Below, one piece after another: positions 53,464-62,613 of a stretch of DNA of 64,000 nt. Position numbers and translations under genes: made by a program. How positions within the stretch are numbered: position 1 is the first letter of the stretch; each line of letters starts with the position of its first letter. This DNA comes from an uncultured Dongia sp. (lineage in GTDB: Bacteria > Pseudomonadota > Alphaproteobacteria > Dongiales > Dongiaceae), in assembly GCF_936916975.1 (NCBI RefSeq), contig NZ_CAKZGO010000025.1, forward strand, positions 1 through 64,000, given 5' to 3'. Below the pieces are notes generated by a model. That model was not told the origin of the DNA. It saw nothing but the letters and a program-made list of their open reading frames with translations, and did no database searches.

Positions 53464-55571
53464 GAGACACCCCAGTAATCAGCCTGAGCGGTCCAGTTTG
53501 GATCAGAACCAGCGAGCTTCACGCGGCCGATCCGATTATTCGAGACGCCGCCCAAATAGAGATAACCCTTGTGCTCACAGGTCGACGTGATCGATGGATG
53601 GTTGGCGCCCTCTTGATCCCACAGGACATCCAGGATGGCACCTTCGGCCGAGACATGCAGCACACAGCCACGATTGATGTTGGGAAACAACCATTCGTCT
53701 GACGCGATCTGGCGTGCCATACGGCGACGGAAAGCGGGCTTGCGCATTGCAAGATCAAAGGTCTTGGTGCGCATCCCCAGTATGGCGATCCAATAGCTGC
53801 CGTTTGACCCCCGATTGATGTTGTCGGGATAGCCTGGCAGGTTGTCGAGAAAGACCTCCCGCTGGCCCTTCCGCGGCCCGTCAAACCAATAGCGGTTGAT
53901 CCGGCAAGCCCAGGTTTCCGCAAAGAGCAAGGACTGGCCGTCGCGGCAGATGGTGATGCCATTGGGGAAGATCAGGCCGCGCAGAATGGTCCGCGTCACC
54001 CCCGTGCGCGGATCGTGGCAAATCAGGCGGCCGTTGCCGCGACCTTCCAGCGCGTCGGTCGCCCATTCCGACATGCCGTAGCGGATGGTTGCCTCGCTGA
54101 AGAAGATCCGCCCATCTGGGGCAATATCGAGATCGTCCGGCAGGCGCAGGCGAGAATCGTCGATGATTGAGAGGAGACTGCGATTGGTCTCGTCGGTAAC
54201 CTTGCTCGCCTTCCCCTCCGGCGAGACCTGATAGACACCCATCCCGCCAACGCAGGTCAGCAAATTTCCTGCCCGATCGAAGGTCAAGCCAAGGGGATGG
54301 CCGCCGATTGTCGCAAAGGTCTCGCGGCTCTTGTAATCAGGCGCCAGGAACCGCTCGATCGTCCCGTGGCGCGTGCCGGTATAGAGGTGATCATGGCGAT
54401 CGAGGATCACATCCTCCGGACCTTCTACCTCACCCAGTCCGATAAGTTCGGTTGCCCCCAGGCGATCGTTGAGGGCATAGGGATCAGGCTCTGTCTTGGC
54501 TCGTGCCGGCAGCAGCAGATAGGTCGGCGATACATAGAGTTTGTTCAGCACCTTGTCACGATTCTTGACCCACTTCGCATCGAACAGCACAGCAAGGATC
54601 AGCACCAGGCCAAGGATCAGCTGATTGACCGAACCCGGCATCGCCAGGCGGATTAGGCTGTTGGTCAGAATGAGGACCAGAACGGCGCCGATGATGGCGT
54701 TGCCGACGGAACCGCGACCACCGCCGAGAGAAACGCCGCCCAGCACCACCGCCGTCAGCACCGAAATCTCCACGCCAATGCCCGTATCGGCGCCGGTGCT
54801 GCCAAGGCGCGCCGAGAACAGGAAAGCCGCAATTGCCGTGAGAACGCCGGACGCAACATAAGCGAGGCACACCGTCAGCTTCACATTAATACCGGCATTG
54901 TGGGCTGAGCGCCGCGCGCCACCGACGGCACGCAGCCGCCAACCGGGGCGTAAGCGCGAAAGGCATATATGCAGTGACAATGCCAACACGACGAAGATGA
55001 CGAAGGAAATCGGCATACCGTAGAAATTACCGAAGCCTATCGCGTCCCAAAGCGGCGAGTCCGGCGTGTTGCCGACGATGGCGCTGGCAAGGCGCGGAAA
55101 CAGGATGTCATAAAGTGCACGGTAGATCACCAGCGTCACGAGTGTCGTGATGAACGCACGCAGCCGTAAATAACCGATCAGCACGCCGTTCAAGAGGCCG
55201 CAGGCAATCCCCGTGGCAAGCGTGGCGAGCAACGCGACACCGATCGGCAGCCCCAGCACATTCATGCAGACGAGTGCAGCCAGCACGCAGAGTGCGAACA
55301 TCGACCCGATCGACAGATCGATGCCGCCCGACATTAGGACGATGGTAAGGCCGATCCCCAGCAGTCCGAACTCAGCGACCTGGCGACCGAGATCTCCCAG
55401 CGTCCCCATCGACAGGAAATCCGGGATGATAAGGCTGGCTGCCACGACGACGATTAGCAGGACGCTGGCCGGGATCGCGCTATCGATCCAGCTCTTGGAA
55501 AGAAGTTCTCCGACCATGCGGTCGGAGAACACCCGGTAGCGCAAGCGCGTGACTGTTTCGCTGAAGGCCAT
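53460..55571 (-). CDS. Cassette 1: ABC permease fused to a strictosidine-synthase/SMP-30-like propeller
   Basis: 703 residues. Permease about 20-340 (LMSGGIDLSIGSMFALCVLA, GLLNGVLIGYLRLRAFITTL, LGGVSLGGGRGSV) followed by a propeller with the intact metal-site pattern VEGPEDVILD, LIFPNGITIC, LPGYPDNIN. The adjacent mevalonate genes suggest that the propeller opens mevalonolactone as it enters, giving mevalonate for the reductase; this is inference. Starts 14 nt after the binding-protein gene. Confidence 0.9.
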   Translation of the reverse strand: MAFSETVTRLRYRVFSDRMVGELLSKSWIDSAIPASVLLIVVVAASLIIPDFLSMGTLGDLGRQVAEFGLLGIGLTIVLMSGGIDLSIGSMFALCVLAALVCMNVLGLPIGVALLATLATGIACGLLNGVLIGYLRLRAFITTLVTLVIYRALYDILFPRLASAIVGNTPDSPLWDAIGFGNFYGMPISFVIFVVLALSLHICLSRLRPGWRLRAVGGARRSAHNAGINVKLTVCLAYVASGVLTAIAAFLFSARLGSTGADTGIGVEISVLTAVVLGGVSLGGGRGSVGNAIIGAVLVLILTNSLIRLAMPGSVNQLILGLVLILAVLFDAKWVKNRDKVLNKLYVSPTYLLLPARAKTEPDPYALNDRLGATELIGLGEVEGPEDVILDRHDHLYTGTRHGTIERFLAPDYKSRETFATIGGHPLGLTFDRAGNLLTCVGGMGVYQVSPEGKASKVTDETNRSLLSIIDDSRLRLPDDLDIAPDGRIFFSEATIRYGMSEWATDALEGRGNGRLICHDPRTGVTRTILRGLIFPNGITICRDGQSLLFAETWACRINRYWFDGPRKGQREVFLDNLPGYPDNINRGSNGSYWIAILGMRTKTFDLAMRKPAFRRRMARQIASDEWLFPNINRGCVLHVSAEGAILDVLWDQEGANHPSITSTCEHKGYLYLGGVSNNRIGRVKLAGSDPNWTAQADYWGVS

Positions 55572-55585
55572 GAGAACCGGCGGCC

Positions 55586-56602
55586 TTACTTGAGATCGTC
55601 AAGCGTCCAGCAATTCCGCTGATTGACGTTGGCCTTCGTGATTTGGGTCAAGGGTGTGAAGTACATGGTCTTGACTTCGCCCGCAGCCGTTTTGATCTGC
55701 AACAGGCGGGCGATCTCCGCGTTCAGGATGTCGCCCTGAAGCGGCACGTTGTAGCTGATATAGAGATTGAACAGACCCTTTTCGACGTTCTCACAGCCCA
55801 CTTTATTGCCGCCGCCGCTGGTGACCAGGAACACCTGATTGCCTTTGCCGGCCTGCTGGATCGCCGAGGCGGTGCCGGTATCCTGATTGTCCCAGATGCC
55901 GATGGCACCGCAAAGATCGGTATGCTGCTGCAATACCGTGTCCATGATGGAACGCGCCTTCTCGGCATTGTATTCGGTTGCCTGCTGCGAGACGACCTGA
56001 ATGGCCGGATGCTGTTTCAGAACTTTATAGATGCCATCGAGCTGAAAAACGTCCGACGCCGCTGTAGGGACACCGGTGTCGATCGCAATCTTGGTCGATA
56101 TGCCCTTGCCGGTATCGCATTTCTCGGCAACGGCCTCGGCCGCCTGGATACCAATCTCCGTCCAGTCGGCACCGACATAGGAATCGCTGGTTGAATTCGA
56201 TTCGAGGTTGATCTGGACGATCTTGATGCCCGCGGACTGGGCCTGCTTGATCAAGCGCGCATAGGATTGGATATCCGGATTATGCAGAACAATGACGTCG
56301 GGCTTCTCGGTGATCAGCGAGGAAAGGGCTCGCGTGCCGGCATCCGTGCTCCAGGCTGGGTCGCGGATTTCAAAACTGTAGCCCAGACGTGCCGCCTGCT
56401 TGCGCATCACCGCGGCCCAGCCCTCGGTCAAGTCGAACCCCATGGAGAGCGGCAGGAAGACAACCTTCTTATCCTTGAGCTCCTGGTGGAACAACGTGCT
56501 GCGCGGATTTTCAAGGCCCTGATCCTGTGCGCTGGCAGCCGTCACGGCGGTCACGACAAATGCAGCCGTCAGCAGCAATTTTCTCAATATGGATGTGCTC
56601 AT
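55586..56602 (-). CDS. Cassette 1: periplasmic sugar-type binding protein
   Basis: 338 residues with signal peptide LRKLLLTAAFVVTAVTAASA. RbsB-like: KDKKVVFLPLSMGFDLTEG, GYSFEIRDPAWSTDAG, EKPDVIVLHNPDIQSYARL. Conserved cysteines in EKCDTG, DLCGAIG, VGCEN and RNCWTLDDLK. Very close to the cassette 2 protein. Candidate receptor for mevalonate or mevalonolactone by context, although sugar-type binding proteins for such ligands are not something I can confirm. Confidence 0.92.
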   Translation of the reverse strand: MSTSILRKLLLTAAFVVTAVTAASAQDQGLENPRSTLFHQELKDKKVVFLPLSMGFDLTEGWAAVMRKQAARLGYSFEIRDPAWSTDAGTRALSSLITEKPDVIVLHNPDIQSYARLIKQAQSAGIKIVQINLESNSTSDSYVGADWTEIGIQAAEAVAEKCDTGKGISTKIAIDTGVPTAASDVFQLDGIYKVLKQHPAIQVVSQQATEYNAEKARSIMDTVLQQHTDLCGAIGIWDNQDTGTASAIQQAGKGNQVFLVTSGGGNKVGCENVEKGLFNLYISYNVPLQGDILNAEIARLLQIKTAAGEVKTMYFTPLTQITKANVNQRNCWTLDDLK

Positions 56603-56652
56603 GCTATCCTCCCAAAGGACTGTAGTTATTATTGTTGTTACGCGTCGAAGAC

Positions 56653-57672
56653 TTAGAGATCCCCCTGCTGAGACGTCTGCTCATCGCGGGGATTGACAAC
56701 TGAATCGGCGATAATCGCCAGCAGCAGAACCAGACCTTTCACCAGATTCTGCACCGTGTAGTCGATGTTCAAGATCGTCATACCGTTGAGCAGTATGCCG
56801 ACGAAGACGGTGCCCAGGATGACGTTTCGCACGCGGCCATTTCCGCCATTGAGGCCAATCCCGCCAAGGACGACGACCAGGAGGATGTCGTAGATCATCG
56901 TCGAATTGAACAACCGCGCATTGATGGCGGAAGCCGATGACGCAAGGATCAATCCAGCGAGATACGCGACAACCGCGCTGATCATGTATTGCGCAATGAT
57001 CATCGGCCGCATGGGTGCACCAGTGGTTCGCGCTGCCGCCGGATTGCTGCCCATGGCATAGAGCTGCCAGCCGAACCGCGTGCGAGTTAGGACCCCGTGG
57101 AGCAGAAGGCATAGAATGGCGAATGCCACGATCGTGATCGGGAGTCCCAGGAACGATGCTCGGCCAATCTCCGCGAACCACTCATTGCCGGGCGGCACGT
57201 TTTGCATCTCAAGCTGAAAGAAGAACGTCCGGCCCAGGCCATAGATCACCGAGCCGGCGGCCAGCGTCGCAAAAATCGGCGCGACCTCGCCATAGGCGAT
57301 GAGGAGACCTATTCCCAGGCCTGCCGTCAGGGCGAAGAGGCAGCCAATCAGCAGCGCTGCATTGAAAGAATACCCTGTCCGCGCCAGGACAAATGCCCAC
57401 GCCACGGAAACGACCATGGTCGCAATCATCGAGACATCGATGCCGCGCGCAATCACAACAAGTGCCATGCCCAAGGCGAGGATGCCCAGGATTGAAACGC
57501 TTCGCACCAATGCAATGAGGTTTCCGGCACTGAGAAAGGATGGCAGCAAAAATGAGAAGACCGTGAAGGCAGCCGCAGCAAGAATCAACACAATGCCTTC
57601 CTGACTGCGAAGCGACCGCTGCGCCGCCAAGAAGAACCGACTTGATCCCGTTGAGATGCCGCCCTGGCTCAT
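56653..57672 (-). CDS. Cassette 1: unfused ABC permease (RbsC type)
   Basis: 339 residues; VIARGIDVSMIATMVVSVAW, GLGIGLLIAYGEVAPIFATL and LGGIGLNGGNGRVRNVILG, about ten membrane segments. Starts 2 nt after the HMG-CoA reductase stop, so it is cotranscribed with that gene. The N-terminus is about 15 residues longer than in cassettes 2 and 3. Tail NPRDEQTSQQGDL matches its paralogues. Confidence 0.92.
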   Translation of the reverse strand: MSQGGISTGSSRFFLAAQRSLRSQEGIVLILAAAAFTVFSFLLPSFLSAGNLIALVRSVSILGILALGMALVVIARGIDVSMIATMVVSVAWAFVLARTGYSFNAALLIGCLFALTAGLGIGLLIAYGEVAPIFATLAAGSVIYGLGRTFFFQLEMQNVPPGNEWFAEIGRASFLGLPITIVAFAILCLLLHGVLTRTRFGWQLYAMGSNPAAARTTGAPMRPMIIAQYMISAVVAYLAGLILASSASAINARLFNSTMIYDILLVVVLGGIGLNGGNGRVRNVILGTVFVGILLNGMTILNIDYTVQNLVKGLVLLLAIIADSVVNPRDEQTSQQGDL

Positions 57673-57674
57673 TT

Positions 57675-59009
57675 TCAGGCCTTCTCTGCCCGCAACCGTG
57701 CGAGAATTTCCTGAGCACGATCCATGCGCACGTCGTGGTGCGACGCAAGTTCCTGCGCCACCAGCTCGATCTCCGCACCACTTGCGCCGGCAACAATCGC
57801 GATATTGCGCGCATGCAACGCCATATGCCCTCGCTGAATACCTTCGGTCGCCAGCGCGCGCAAAGCAGCCATGTTCTGGGCCAGGCCGACAGCCACGGCA
57901 ACCTCAGCAAGTTCTTGCGCAGAGCCCACGGCGAGCAACTGAAGGGCGGCCCGCGCTGCCGGATGAGTTTTGGTGGCACCGCCGACGAGGCCGAGGGCCA
58001 TTGGCATTTCCAGCGTGCCGACCAGGTTGCCGTCGGGAGCGATCTCCCAGCGACTGAGAGCCGTGTAGCGCCCGTTCCGGGCCGCATAGGCATGTGCGCC
58101 GGCTTCGATGGCCCGCCAATCGTTGCCCGTCGCAACCACAATCGGATCGATGCCGTTCATGATCCCCTTGTTATGCGTAGCGGCGCGGTAGGGATCGACG
58201 ATGGCCAGCGCGCAGGCTTCGACAATGCCGCGCGCCATGCGCTCTCCCGAGAAATCTCCCGTGGCGAGCGCCTGCGGAGTCAGTCTGACCGTGGCGCGGG
58301 CAAGGCGAAGGTCGGCCAGGTTTGACAGAATCCGCAGCCTGACGGTGCCGCCGGTGATGCGCTCGACGATCGGCGCCACGGCCTCGGCCATCGTATTGAC
58401 CGTGTTGGCGCCCATCGCATCACGGACATCGACCAGCAGATGCAGAACCAACATCGTCCCGACCGGACTGCTATCGAACACCTGTACCTCGATATCACGG
58501 CAACCACCGCCGAGCCCAACCAGAACCTTGTCCTTGGCATTGCAGGCTTCGATAATCTCATCACGTCCCGAGAACAGCCGGGCGCGCGCGCCATAGGGGT
58601 CGGTCAGCGCCAGGACCTGGACCTGCGCACGCATGATCGGCGCGCTGCTCGAGGTGATGAACCCGCCGCAGCCCCGCGCGATCCGCGCCATATAGGATGC
58701 CGCGGCGACCACGGATGGCTCCTCGACCGCCATCGGGATGAGGTAGTCACGGCCGTTGATGGTAAAGTTCGTAGCAACGCCCAGCGGGAGCTCGAATACG
58801 CCAACGACGTTTTCGATCATGCCGTTGGCGAGCTGCATCGGAAGCGCCGCGCCCGCCAGAGCATCTCGACTCTCTGGCGTCAGCCCAGCAGCCATAGTGG
58901 CGCGCGCGAGCCGCTCCGACGGCGACAGGTCGCGGAAGTTCTCAAGTCGCGAATTGATGCTGGATCGACCCTTACCCAGGGCGACCTTGTCTGTTGTCCG
59001 CTCGGCCAA
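57675..59009 (-). CDS. mvaA: Class II (degradative) 3-hydroxy-3-methylglutaryl-CoA reductase
   Basis: 444 residues. In the catabolic direction it oxidises mevalonate with CoA and NAD+ to HMG-CoA. Catalytic residues are all visible: Glu in [11 protein letters not shown], Lys in [11 protein letters not shown], Asp in GNDWRA and His at about 395 in GHMALHARN. The length and the C-terminal [18 protein letters not shown] match the Pseudomonas mevalonii enzyme, not the biosynthetic class I. First gene of the operon running through cassette 1 to HMG-CoA lyase. No mevalonate kinase or other isoprenoid genes are nearby, which supports catabolism. Confidence 0.95.
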   Translation of the reverse strand: MAERTTDKVALGKGRSSINSRLENFRDLSPSERLARATMAAGLTPESRDALAGAALPMQLANGMIENVVGVFELPLGVATNFTINGRDYLIPMAVEEPSVVAAASYMARIARGCGGFITSSSAPIMRAQVQVLALTDPYGARARLFSGRDEIIEACNAKDKVLVGLGGGCRDIEVQVFDSSPVGTMLVLHLLVDVRDAMGANTVNTMAEAVAPIVERITGGTVRLRILSNLADLRLARATVRLTPQALATGDFSGERMARGIVEACALAIVDPYRAATHNKGIMNGIDPIVVATGNDWRAIEAGAHAYAARNGRYTALSRWEIAPDGNLVGTLEMPMALGLVGGATKTHPAARAALQLLAVGSAQELAEVAVAVGLAQNMAALRALATEGIQRGHMALHARNIAIVAGASGAEIELVAQELASHHDVRMDRAQEILARLRAEKA

Positions 59010-59105
59010 AGCCGCCTCCCATGGATATTATTCAGGTTTCTTTTGCCTAGCTTTGGGTCAACTGATACCCTAATTCAAGGTACGGTTTTAGGAAACAGTC
59101 TGTAA

Positions 59106-59132
59106 CTGTACCCATCGCGGCAAGGGGTACAG
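59106..59132. promoter_or_regulatory. Inverted-repeat operator overlapping the MocR ribosome site
   Basis: CTGTACCC and GGGTACAG arms, 8 bp each, separated by 11 bp and ending immediately before the MocR ATG. The AAGGGG ribosome site lies within it. It sits in the 123-bp divergent promoter to HMG-CoA reductase, so binding could control both directions, including autoregulation. Confidence 0.6.
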
Positions 59133-60596
59133 ATGGCGCGGAAGTCGCATTGGGGGTTAGAGCGCACCACTCAAGAAACGTCCGGGCAAGAGCTTGCATC
59201 GCCGGGCAGGCGCGCAGGAGCATCGCGTGCCGAGAAGGTCGCTGCAGAGATCATGCGACTTATCGAAACAGATGCCTTCAAGGTCGGCGCGAAGCTCCCG
59301 TCGATCCGGCGTGCTGCTGAGGACTATGACGTCTCGAAGAACACCGTCATTGAGGCCTATGAGCGCCTCGTAGCAGCTGGCTGGATCGTCTCCCGGCCAG
59401 GTTCCGGCTTCAGCGTTAAGCAGCGAGATCGGATACCGACCAGCGCGCGACCGCTCCATGTCGCAGAGGCGATCGACATCGCGTCTCTGCTGAACGCGCA
59501 GTTGGAAGAGACCTTTTCAATTCGTGTCGGCGACGGTCGGCCACCGGCCTCGTGGACGGAGGAATCAGAGGTCCGAAGGCATCTTCGTGTGCAGTCTATC
59601 CGTCAACCGAGCAGTGAGGACGGCTACGGCTCGGCACTGGGGTATCCCGGTCTGCGCGCCCGGCTTGCTGCCGATCTTGGGGCAAGCGATTTGCACGTGT
59701 CGCCAGATCAGATTCTCCTCACATTCGGCGCCAATCACGCGCTGGATCTCGTGATCCGTCGGTTCCTGGCGCCGGGCGATACCGTCCTCGTCGATGACCC
59801 CGGCTATTATCCTCTCTTTGCCAAACTCAAACTCGCACAGGCGCAAATCGTCGGCGTCCGACGTCTGCCAACCGGGCCCGATATCGCAGACCTCGCGACC
59901 AAGGCAATTGCGGTGCGGCCGAAACTCTTCTTCACGCAGTCGATCGGCCACAATCCAACCGGCAGCTCCATCAACTTGGCCACCGCTCATAGCGTCCTCA
60001 AACTCGCGTCGCGCCACAATATCTTGCTGGTGGAAGACGATCCATTTGTCGATCTTCCGACCGTGAGCTCGCTGCGCCTCTCGTCACTCGACCAGCTGGA
60101 ATCCGTGATCTCGGTCGGGACGTTCTCCAAGACCCTGTCCGCCAGTCTGCGTTGTGGTTATGTGGCGGCACGACCGGACATCATCGCCTCGCTCGCCGAA
60201 TTGAAGATGCTGACGACCGTCAATAGTTCCGGTCATGTCGAAAGGCTGGTCGAAAGCCTGATCGCGGGCGGGCACTATCGACGCCACCTCAAACGCCTTG
60301 CCGGCCGGATCCGGGCCGCGACGGAGCGTGTTGTCGACAATTTCCAACGCCGCGGCTTTGAATTGTTTACAGCGCCGACCGGCGGCTATTATCTCTATCT
60401 TCTTCTGCCGCCGGGGATTGACGACATCCAACTTGCGCGTGATGGCGCAACGGACGGAATCTTCATCGCCCCGGGCAGCGTATTTACGATCGACAAGGCA
60501 GCCAGCGCCAAGGGAATACGGATCAACGTCTCGCGTGCCGATGATGTCCGCTTCTACGATTTTCTGAGCCGCGCCTTCTCTCGACACCGTCCTTAA
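59133..60596 (+). CDS. MocR-family regulator (GntR HTH fused to aminotransferase-like PLP domain)
   Basis: 487 residues. Winged helix at about 35-105 (AAEIMRLIETDAFKVGAKLPSIRRAAEDYDVSKNTVIEAYERL), then a class I aminotransferase fold with DPGYYPLFAKLK, SIGHNPTGSS, DDPFVDLP and the PLP-binding Lys in GTFSKTLSASLRCGY. MocR regulators use PLP to sense amines, amino acids or related compounds. Divergent from the mevalonate operon and beside a clear palindrome, so it probably regulates that operon, an unusual ligand context for this family. Confidence 0.92.
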   Translation: MARKSHWGLERTTQETSGQELASPGRRAGASRAEKVAAEIMRLIETDAFKVGAKLPSIRRAAEDYDVSKNTVIEAYERLVAAGWIVSRPGSGFSVKQRDRIPTSARPLHVAEAIDIASLLNAQLEETFSIRVGDGRPPASWTEESEVRRHLRVQSIRQPSSEDGYGSALGYPGLRARLAADLGASDLHVSPDQILLTFGANHALDLVIRRFLAPGDTVLVDDPGYYPLFAKLKLAQAQIVGVRRLPTGPDIADLATKAIAVRPKLFFTQSIGHNPTGSSINLATAHSVLKLASRHNILLVEDDPFVDLPTVSSLRLSSLDQLESVISVGTFSKTLSASLRCGYVAARPDIIASLAELKMLTTVNSSGHVERLVESLIAGGHYRRHLKRLAGRIRAATERVVDNFQRRGFELFTAPTGGYYLYLLLPPGIDDIQLARDGATDGIFIAPGSVFTIDKAASAKGIRINVSRADDVRFYDFLSRAFSRHRP

Positions 60597-60638
60597 TCCC
60601 GATGCACGCGCAGTTGCCCATCACTACCCTGCGCCTGG

Positions 60639-61421
60639 TCAGGCCGTGGGCACCGTCCCACCGTCGATGATATACTCAGTGCCCGTGATCGACGCGGCGC
60701 GCGGCGACACCAGGAAGGTGATCAGATCCGCTACCTCTTGAGGTCGAGCCGGCCGACCTAGCGGAATGCCGCCCAAGGAATCCATAATGATCTTCTTGCC
60801 GCCCTCGTAATCAGTCCCGGCCTGATCCGCAAGACGCTCGGCGAGACGCTGGGCTGCCTCGGTTTCGACCCAACCCGGCGACACGCGCACGACGCGGATG
60901 CCTTTGGGCGTAACCTCCTTCGACAGGCTCTTGCTGTAGGTCGACAGCGCCGCCTTGGCCGCCGCGTAAGCAGTGGTGGATTCCGGCAGCGGAAGCTCGC
61001 TTTGGATGGAGGTGACGTGGATGATGACACCCGATCCCTGCGCGATCATCGACGGGAGCAGCGCTCTATCAACGCGCACGGCCGGCATCAGATTCTGATT
61101 GATCGCGGCTTCCCACTCATCATCGTTCAGGGCTGCAAAGCCACCGCCAGGTGCGCTCGATCCACCGAGAACGTTGATGATGATATCGACGCCGCCGAGA
61201 CGATCTAGAACAGCGTCCGCCACGGCCTTACACCCATTCGCCGTCATCAGATCCCCGGCGATATAACTCACACCTTCGGGATCCGTATCGGGAACCGAAC
61301 GTGCCACGGTAACAACCATCGCGCCGGCATTACGCAAAGATTCAACGACGGCCGCGCCAATACCTTTGGCGCCACCCGTGACGAGGGCGCGACGCCCGGC
61401 CAGCTCAAGATCGAAGGTCAT
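60639..61421 (-). CDS. Short-chain dehydrogenase/reductase (SDR)
   Basis: 260 residues. Cofactor motif [12 protein letters not shown], then TVARSV; the usual NNAG is changed to NVLGGSSAP. Catalytic Ser in TSIQSELP and Tyr/Lys in YAAAKAAL are intact, and the C-terminus ends [12 protein letters not shown], typical of the classical SDR group. Its start overlaps the SnoaL-like gene stop (ATGA). Substrate unknown. Confidence 0.9.
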   Translation of the reverse strand: MTFDLELAGRRALVTGGAKGIGAAVVESLRNAGAMVVTVARSVPDTDPEGVSYIAGDLMTANGCKAVADAVLDRLGGVDIIINVLGGSSAPGGGFAALNDDEWEAAINQNLMPAVRVDRALLPSMIAQGSGVIIHVTSIQSELPLPESTTAYAAAKAALSTYSKSLSKEVTPKGIRVVRVSPGWVETEAAQRLAERLADQAGTDYEGGKKIIMDSLGGIPLGRPARPQEVADLITFLVSPRAASITGTEYIIDGGTVPTA

Positions 61422-61744
61422 AGTTTGATCTCCAGCGAGGCGATCTTGTCACCCTTGAGGCCGAAGAAGTAGCGCAGGTCGACGGGACTGCCGGGGAAAT
61501 CACCAACAAGGTGAGCCGTCACGATGGTCTTGCCCCCGGTTGCCGCGATCAAAAACGGCTCAACGGCATATTTGTATTTTCTGGACGATTCCGCCTTCCA
61601 GTCACGGATCGCATTGCGACCGGAATAGGTATTTCCCTCATCCATGACGATGGCATCTTCGGCGAAGCATTCGGAAACCGAAACAGCGTCACCTTGATCT
61701 GCCTGATAGTATGCCGAAATGGGCTGCGGCAATTGTAACGTCAT
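61418..61744 (-). CDS. SnoaL-like/NTF2-fold small protein
   Basis: 108 residues; [37 protein letters not shown] and [15 protein letters not shown] are the pattern of SnoaL-like (NTF2 superfamily) proteins, which bind or isomerise small molecules. The start at 61744 has AAAGGA 6 nt upstream. Upstream partner of the SDR in a two-gene operon divergent from the HxlR regulator. Confidence 0.85.
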   Translation of the reverse strand: MTLQLPQPISAYYQADQGDAVSVSECFAEDAIVMDEGNTYSGRNAIRDWKAESSRKYKYAVEPFLIAATGGKTIVTAHLVGDFPGSPVDLRYFFGLKGDKIASLEIKL

Positions 61745-61829
61745 GCGAATTCCTTTGCTGGTTCTCCAAGATGCAGACGATTTCTCGCGCCTGCTTGCTT
61801 GGCTCATAGAGTGGAGATAGGCTCTCCCA

Positions 61830-62231
61830 ATGACAAGTACGCACGAAAAAGTTAGGTACTTACCTGCGGGTAAGGAACCTCACACGCCGATCTCCGCCGC
61901 AAAGGGCGTCGAGCAGACCCTTAAAATTCTTGAGGGACGCTGGAAGCTACTGATCCTGTTCCATCTCTTTGGCGGCCATCTCCTGCGATTTTCCGAGCTG
62001 GAGCGTGCCATTCCTGCGATCTCGCAGAAGATGCTGATCCAGCAACTTCGGCAGATGGAGAATGACGGGATCGTTCGCCGCATCGTTCATCCTCAGGTCC
62101 CGCCCAAGGTCGAATACGGCTTGACCGATTGGGGGCAGGCGCTTTGTCCCGCCCTTGATGCCCTGCTGAAATGGGCAGCCCAACGCGATGATCACACAGC
62201 GCCCGACAAGAATAGATCGCCGGCGCTCTGA
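61830..62231 (+). CDS. HxlR-family transcriptional regulator
   Basis: 133 residues with the HxlR winged helix: TLKILEGRWKLLILFHLFGG, LRFSELERAIPAISQKML, QQLRQMENDGIVRRIV, PPKVEYGLTDWGQAL. HxlR proteins often repress a neighbouring enzyme gene and respond to aldehydes or quinones. The 85-bp divergent gap to the SnoaL-SDR operon makes that its likely target. Confidence 0.92.
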   Translation: MTSTHEKVRYLPAGKEPHTPISAAKGVEQTLKILEGRWKLLILFHLFGGHLLRFSELERAIPAISQKMLIQQLRQMENDGIVRRIVHPQVPPKVEYGLTDWGQALCPALDALLKWAAQRDDHTAPDKNRSPAL

Positions 62232-62556
62232 ACGTGACAGCGATGCCTCGAGCCCATGGCTGCGCGAAGCCCGCGCTAGCTATTCGTCTCATGCAAAGTG
62301 AATCCTGCAAGAGCACTATTGCATCACTGAAGGTATTTCATTGGTCGACAAAGAGGCAGCGGCAACACCCGCGTTGAAGGAAATCTTCAACGTGCAGCGC
62401 ATTCACCGAATTGCCGAAGAGGCGGACCTTGTTTCTCCGGCACTGTCAGCTGGATCCGCCAAGAATTGAGGGCTTCAATGCCGCTCTATCGCATCACGGA
62501 AACAGATATGTGCGTGCCCAACTGATGAAACAGGACCGATTTGGATGAAGAGCTTT
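62232..62556. other. Gene-free stretch before the tRNA
   Basis: About 325 bp at the 3' side of the tRNA, where an integrase gene would be expected if the tRNA were an attachment site. No integrase or other gene was found; an open stretch near 62320-62469 lacks a start codon. CGTGCCCA, as in the repeats around 12 kb, occurs at 62513-62520. Confidence 0.45.
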
Positions 62557-62613
62557 TGAAAAGATTGGTGGGCCCGGAGGGACTCGAACCCCCGACAACA
62601 CCGTTATGAGCGG
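62557..62613 (-). repeat. tRNA-derived direct repeat, intact end (candidate attL)
   Basis: Counterpart of 11947-12002. It covers 9 bp outside the tRNA 3' end and the 3' part of the tRNA as far as the anticodon loop. The flanking sequence differs completely beyond the repeat on both sides. The distance between copies is about 50.6 kb. Confidence 0.7.

Noticed and set aside
34752-57672. The three cassettes as an assembly duplication artefact
   Set aside because: The copies differ throughout in sequence, gene lengths and spacers, and have different neighbours, so they are true diverged paralogues.
11600-62560. Integrase, transposase or insertion-sequence genes that would prove mobility
   Set aside because: Looked for at both ends of the tRNA repeats and inside; none was recognised, so the island is argued only from repeats and content.
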